The notes under the pieces were generated by a model that saw only the letters and a program-made list of their open reading frames with translations, searched no databases and was not told where the DNA came from. A stretch of 55,261 nt of DNA, from the NCBI GenBank assembly GCA_023150935.1, contig JAKLJW010000036.1, forward strand, positions 1 to 55,261, written 5' to 3'. Below, in pieces: positions 52,061-55,261 of the stretch. The stretch is from Candidatus Binatia bacterium (GTDB lineage Bacteria > Desulfobacterota > Binatia > HRBIN30). Each line of letters starts with the position of its first letter. The first letter of the stretch is position 1. The position numbers and the translations under genes were made by a program.

Positions 52061-53233
52061 TCACGAATCGCCCCACGAGCCGCGTAGTGGCGCGTTCAGT
52101 TGTGGTAGCGAGCGGCTCTGCTGCGACGGCGCGGCCACCGCTTCGATGACTGCGGCGACGTCGGCGGCGGCACCAGCCCACGAAAAACGCCCCGCCCATG
52201 CAACCGCAGCCCGGCCGAGACGCTGCCGGTATTCGCCGTCCGACAACAGACGGGCGAGAGCGTTGCCAAGCGCTTCCACGTCGCCGTGCGGCACCAGTAG
52301 GCCGGTTTCCTCGTGGCGCACGGCGTCGCGCAGGCCGGGGACGTCGCTGGCCACGGCCGGTAGGCCGCAGGCGTTCGCCTCGAGCACGGTCAGCCCCCAG
52401 CCTTCCTTCTCCGAGGTGTTCGCGACGACGTGAGCGCGGCGAATGTGAGCCACCTTCTCCTCGTCCGATACGAAACCCGTGAACGTTACCCGTGACGAAA
52501 GGCGGCGTTGCTCGGCCTGGCGCACCAGCGAGGTACGGGCGGCGCCGTCGCCGACGACCAGCAACTGCACGTCCGGAACGAGCGGGACGAGTCGCTCGAG
52601 CGCCTGCAGCACCAGTTCGATGCGTTTGTAGTACTCGACCCTTCCCAGGACCAGTAACGTGGGCCGTTCGGCGGGGACGCGACCGCGGTCGTGATAGAGG
52701 GCGTGATTCAATCCGTTCGGGATGACATTGATGGCCGCGGACGGAATTCCGCGTTCGACCAAGTCGTCGCGGGTGCTCGGCGATACGGCGATGAACTGCC
52801 GGCCGCGATAGACGAACGGGATAAGCTTCTCGCTGCCGTAGACGACGGTGGCCACCGGGAACGGCACCTGGCTGAACGCCGTGGTGCCGAACAGATGGTG
52901 AACCAGCGGCACCACGGGCGCTCGCACGTAGAGCGGGGTGCAGAAGGGGACCTTGTTGAGGTGCTCGACGACGACCGTGCCGGGTGTGCGCAGCTCGCGG
53001 CGGACGGCGAACGGGAGCATGAGGTAGTAGGTGAGGCGATTGCCGAATCGCCGCACGCGCAAGCCGTCCTGCATTTCCTCCGCCGCGGCGCCTGCGAAGC
53101 GGGTACACAGCAGCACCGGCTCGTAGCCGGTGCGGGCGAAGTGCGTGGCGGTTTCGGCGATGTGGAGTTCGGCGCCGCCGGCCCACGGATGGCGCCGGTC
53201 GCGCTCGTTGAGAATGACGAGCTTGCGGCCCAT
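52061..53233 (-). CDS. Family 4 glycosyltransferase
   Basis: A 390-residue GT-B enzyme. The N-terminal part has the acceptor-side VILNERDRRHPWAGGAELHI, with the glycine-rich loop, and FIAVSPSTRDDLVERG. The C-terminal donor-binding domain has LVLGRVEYYKRIELVLQA and the E-x7-E motif EKEGWGLTVLEANACGLP. It would transfer a hexose or similar sugar from an NDP donor to a lipid-linked glycan. It lies 6 bases downstream of the DPM1-like gene on the same strand, so the two are co-transcribed. The donor is not deducible. Confidence 0.88.
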   Translation of the reverse strand: MGRKLVILNERDRRHPWAGGAELHIAETATHFARTGYEPVLLCTRFAGAAAEEMQDGLRVRRFGNRLTYYLMLPFAVRRELRTPGTVVVEHLNKVPFCTPLYVRAPVVPLVHHLFGTTAFSQVPFPVATVVYGSEKLIPFVYRGRQFIAVSPSTRDDLVERGIPSAAINVIPNGLNHALYHDRGRVPAERPTLLVLGRVEYYKRIELVLQALERLVPLVPDVQLLVVGDGAARTSLVRQAEQRRLSSRVTFTGFVSDEEKVAHIRRAHVVANTSEKEGWGLTVLEANACGLPAVASDVPGLRDAVRHEETGLLVPHGDVEALGNALARLLSDGEYRQRLGRAAVAWAGRFSWAGAAADVAAVIEAVAAPSQQSRSLPQLNAPLRGSWGDS

Positions 53234-53239
53234 CGAGAC

Positions 53240-54025
53240 CTACAATCTGCCGGCGAGATCCATTGCGCGCAGCCACCAGACGATCCACAGGGCCTCGGCG
53301 GCGATCGACTTGTTCATCTTCGAGTCGCCGGTCTTACGGTCCATGAAGATGATCGGCAGCTCCTTGATCTGATGGCCGATCCGCCAGGCGCGGTAAGTCA
53401 TCTCGATCTGGAAGGCGTAACCGTTGGAACGTACGCGATCGAGCGGTATGCGTTCGAGGGTTTCTCTCCGCCAGCACTTGAAGCCGCCGGTGACGTCGAA
53501 CAGGGGCAGGCCGGTGACCTTGCGGGCGTACCAGTTACCGAAGTAGCTGAGCAGCAGCCGCTCGATCGGCCAGTTGACCACGGTTATCCCGGCCAGGTAG
53601 CGCGAGCCGAGCACCATGTCGTAGCCGTTGATCTGCTGGCGAAACTCGTTGAGCATCGCCACCGGGTGTGAGAAGTCGGCGTCCATCTGCACAACGTAGT
53701 CGGCCCCGGTGTGCAACGCCTCCTTGAATCCGTCGATGTATGCCGGTCCGATGCCCTGGCGGTGCGGGCGCCGCAGCACGCGGACGCGCGGATTGGCGGC
53801 GCCCATGGCAGCGACGAGGTCGGCGGTCCCGTCCGGCGAGGTGTCGTCGACGACGAGCACGGAGAAGCTCTCGTCCTGCGCGAGAATATCGGGAATCAGT
53901 CGCTCGACGTTTTCGCGCTCGTTAAAGGTGGGAATAACGACGGTCGTCCGCTTCGGTGTCTTGGTCAAGTGTAGGTGCGCCTCTTCGACGTGAACTTGCC
54001 GCCGCCACGCATATGGCTCCGCCAT
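53240..54025 (-). CDS. DPM1-like polyprenol-phosphate glycosyltransferase (GT2)
   Basis: A 261-residue protein with VVIPTFNERENVERL, LVVDDTSPDGTADLV, the metal site VQMDADFSHP, GSRYLAG, LFDVTGGFKCWRR and SNGYAFQIEMTYRA. This is the dolichol-phosphate mannose synthase type, which makes a polyprenyl-phosphate sugar from GDP-mannose or UDP-sugar. It lacks the C-terminal membrane helices of some relatives. Its product is exactly the donor type needed by the GT-C enzymes in this window. ATG at 54025 is used. It is 113 bases downstream of rfbD. Confidence 0.88.
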   Translation of the reverse strand: MAEPYAWRRQVHVEEAHLHLTKTPKRTTVVIPTFNERENVERLIPDILAQDESFSVLVVDDTSPDGTADLVAAMGAANPRVRVLRRPHRQGIGPAYIDGFKEALHTGADYVVQMDADFSHPVAMLNEFRQQINGYDMVLGSRYLAGITVVNWPIERLLLSYFGNWYARKVTGLPLFDVTGGFKCWRRETLERIPLDRVRSNGYAFQIEMTYRAWRIGHQIKELPIIFMDRKTGDSKMNKSIAAEALWIVWWLRAMDLAGRL

Positions 54026-54100
54026 GCCCGCCTGCGCCCCGCTCTGCAGCCCGTCTCGAGTAGCTATCTACGGACAGCGCGGTTTTGCAAGCGAATGCGG

Positions 54101-54138
54101 CGGGCGGGAGAGGGCGTGAGGGCCTGGGGGCGTGGGGG
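54101..54138 (+). repeat. Short G-rich repeat at a gene end
   Basis: GGGAGAGGGCGTGAGGGCCT and further G runs resemble the looser octamer pattern at 55083-55145. It sits directly against the stop codon of rfbD on the other strand, as the longer arrays do elsewhere. Confidence 0.55.
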
Positions 54139-55023
54139 CTACGCGCTTTCGAGCAGGCCTGCGGTGTGGAGTTGGATCTTGAGTTGCTCCAGTCCTTCGC
54201 GGGGGCCGCGCAGGGGGCTCTTGAGGACGGCGCGTGCCTTATCGATGACGAGGCCGCCGCGCAGCGGCCGCGGAGCTTTTTGTCCGAGTTCCGCGGTGGT
54301 GCGCGGCTGGAGGAATCCCGGGTCGAGATCGAACACTGCGCACACGAGGCGGGCGAAGCTGACGCGGTCGAGGAACTCCGCGCCGACGACGTTCCAGACG
54401 CCGCGATGTTCCGCGGTGGCCAGCTCGCGCACGGCCGCGGCGAGGTCTTCGACGTAAGTCGGCGTTCCCCACTGATCGAGCGGCACGTACATCGTTTCGC
54501 CGCGCCGGCTGCGGCCCAGAAGTGCCATGACGAAGTTCTTGGCGGCGCGCTCGAATCCGTAGACGCCGCAGACGCGTACGATCAGGTGATCGTCGAGAGT
54601 CGCGGCAATGGCCTGCTCGGCCGCGAGTTTGTGCCGGCCGTACACGTTGATCGGGTCCGGAGTCGAGTCTTCCCGATACGGGCCGTCGTGACCGTTGAAG
54701 ACGTAATCGGTGGAGAAGAACACGTAGCGGGCCCCGGCGGCGCGCGCCGCCGCGGCGACGTTGCGCGTGCCGGCGACGTTGACGGCATACGACTCCTCGG
54801 TGTGCTCCTCGCACCAGTCGACGTGCGGCTGTGCGGCGGGGTGAACGACCAGGGCGGGGCGAACCTCGGCGACCAGGCGGCCGACCGCCGCGGCGTCCCG
54901 AATATCGAGCGGCAGCAGTCCATCGACCGGGTGATTGAAATAGGTCCCGGCCGTGCCGGGTCCGAACGTTTCGTGCAACACGCCGCCGATGAAACCGGAG
55001 GCGCCGATAATCAGAGTGCGCAT
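54139..55023 (-). CDS. rfbD: dTDP-4-dehydrorhamnose reductase
   Basis: A 294-residue extended SDR of the usual RfbD length. It has the Rossmann start MRTLIIGASGFIGG, VVHPAAQPHVDWCE, the active-site FFSTDYVFNGHDGPY with Ser104/Thr105, and the Tyr128-x3-Lys132 pair (NVYGRHK). The family reduces dTDP-4-dehydro-L-rhamnose to dTDP-L-rhamnose. Paired with rfbC at 24835 it supports a rhamnose supply, though a related NDP-6-deoxysugar reductase cannot be excluded. It is the first gene of a minus-strand group with the DPM1-like and GT4 genes downstream. Confidence 0.88.
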   Translation of the reverse strand: MRTLIIGASGFIGGVLHETFGPGTAGTYFNHPVDGLLPLDIRDAAAVGRLVAEVRPALVVHPAAQPHVDWCEEHTEESYAVNVAGTRNVAAAARAAGARYVFFSTDYVFNGHDGPYREDSTPDPINVYGRHKLAAEQAIAATLDDHLIVRVCGVYGFERAAKNFVMALLGRSRRGETMYVPLDQWGTPTYVEDLAAAVRELATAEHRGVWNVVGAEFLDRVSFARLVCAVFDLDPGFLQPRTTAELGQKAPRPLRGGLVIDKARAVLKSPLRGPREGLEQLKIQLHTAGLLESA

Positions 55024-55082
55024 GAGCCGAGCCTATGCAGCGCGCGGCCCGGAGGCAAACGGCAGACTCTGTCCGTGTGGCG

Positions 55083-55145
55083 GGCGGCCCGGCGACCTGG
55101 GGGCCTGGTGGCCTGAGGGTGTGAGGGCCTGGGGGCCTGTGGGCT
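55083..55145 (+). repeat. Loose G-rich repeat
   Basis: Degenerate units such as GGGGGCCTGGTGGCCTGA and GAGGGCCTGGGGGCCTG follow each other. It is related in style to the octamer arrays at 5443 and 25401 but less regular. It occupies the gap before the terminator hairpin. Confidence 0.6.
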
Positions 55146-55166
55146 GGTCGATTCTTTTGGTGCGAT

Positions 55167-55207
55167 GAAAGAAGGGCCCCCCTTCCCGGTTGCGGGGAGG
55201 GGGGCCC
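55167..55207 (-). terminator. Strong Rho-independent terminator
   Basis: On the minus strand the arms 55194-55207 and 55174-55187 pair (GGGCCCCCC with GGGGGGCCC, then four to five more pairs) around a 6-base loop, and the minus strand continues TTCTTTC. A stem of about 14 bp with a U-rich tail is a good terminator for the gene ending at 55219. Confidence 0.85.
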
Positions 55208-55218
55208 TGGGGTTTCGG

Positions 55219-55261
55219 TTACGGCTTCACCAGCTTGAACTGGAAGACGGTGACGAGATCG
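55219..55261 (-). CDS. 3-prime end of a gene cut by the window edge
   Basis: Reading the minus strand from the edge gives Asp-Leu-Val-Thr-Val-Phe-Gln-Phe-Lys-Leu-Val-Lys-Pro, then TAA at 55219-55221. The stop is 12 bases before the terminator hairpin, which supports this frame. The alternating hydrophobic and polar residues suggest a closing beta strand. Too little remains to assign a family. Confidence 0.6.
   Translation of the reverse strand, partial: DLVTVFQFKLVKP

Overview
The window is high-GC, densely coded bacterial DNA with genes on both strands. It looks like a chromosomal locus for cell-surface glycans and secreted proteins. Three things suggest a Deltaproteobacteria/Myxococcota-like or Candidatus Binatota-like genome, often seen only as environmental assemblies: a giant secreted protein with myxococcal-type Cys-rich repeats and a Thr-Pro stalk, several lipoproteins and outer-membrane proteins, and many dispersed palindromic repeats. 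This placement is inference; the window has no rRNA or other marker gene, and I saw no tRNA, phage gene, transposase or CRISPR array.

Layout. 1-7.1 kb: a 44-bp tandem palindrome, two small secreted proteins (one a beta-helix), an outer-membrane barrel protein, a class III nucleotide cyclase with an extracytoplasmic sensor-like half, and a beta-propeller lipoprotein. 7.2-10 kb: a methyltransferase and two GT2 glycosyltransferases in a row. 10.5-13.6 kb: the giant secreted Cys-rich protein. 13.9-27.9 kb: a glycan-assembly region with a B12-type radical SAM enzyme, a GT2, a Wzx-type flippase, a hexapeptide acyltransferase, three paralogous radical SAM/SPASM proteins, an FkbM methyltransferase, a sulfatase-like lipoprotein, RfbC, an SDR epimerase and a GT-C membrane glycosyltransferase. 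27.9-28.8 kb: two opposing repeat arrays flanking a DUF559 nuclease fragment. 28.9-36.8 kb: two more sulfatase-like lipoproteins, each coupled to a partner by a 4-nt overlap, an SGNH hydrolase and a Thr/Pro-rich secreted protein. 37-44.6 kb: a minus-strand operon of a methyltransferase, a SnoaL-like lipoprotein, an AlgX/SGNH-like protein and two membrane-fused spermidine-synthase-like proteins. 45.1-51.4 kb: two tandem giant membrane proteins with a GT-C-like front and a HEAT-like back. 52-55 kb: a GT4, a DPM1-like GT2, RfbD, and the last codons of another gene behind a strong terminator.

Working together. RfbC and RfbD give the last two steps to dTDP-L-rhamnose; RfbA and RfbB are not in the window. 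The GT2/GT4 enzymes would build a glycan on a lipid carrier, the DPM1-like enzyme would make a polyprenyl-phosphate sugar, and the GT-C proteins would use such lipid-linked sugars outside the membrane. The flippase exports the lipid-linked unit. The acyltransferase, methyltransferases, SGNH/AlgX proteins and sulfatase-like lipoproteins would decorate or trim it. That the whole stretch serves one surface polymer or glycoprotein pathway is inference from clustering.

At least five repeat families occupy nearly all the longer intergenic gaps. In at least two places they touch coding sequence: the tail of the 35621-36844 gene, and the N-terminal side of the DUF559 remnant.
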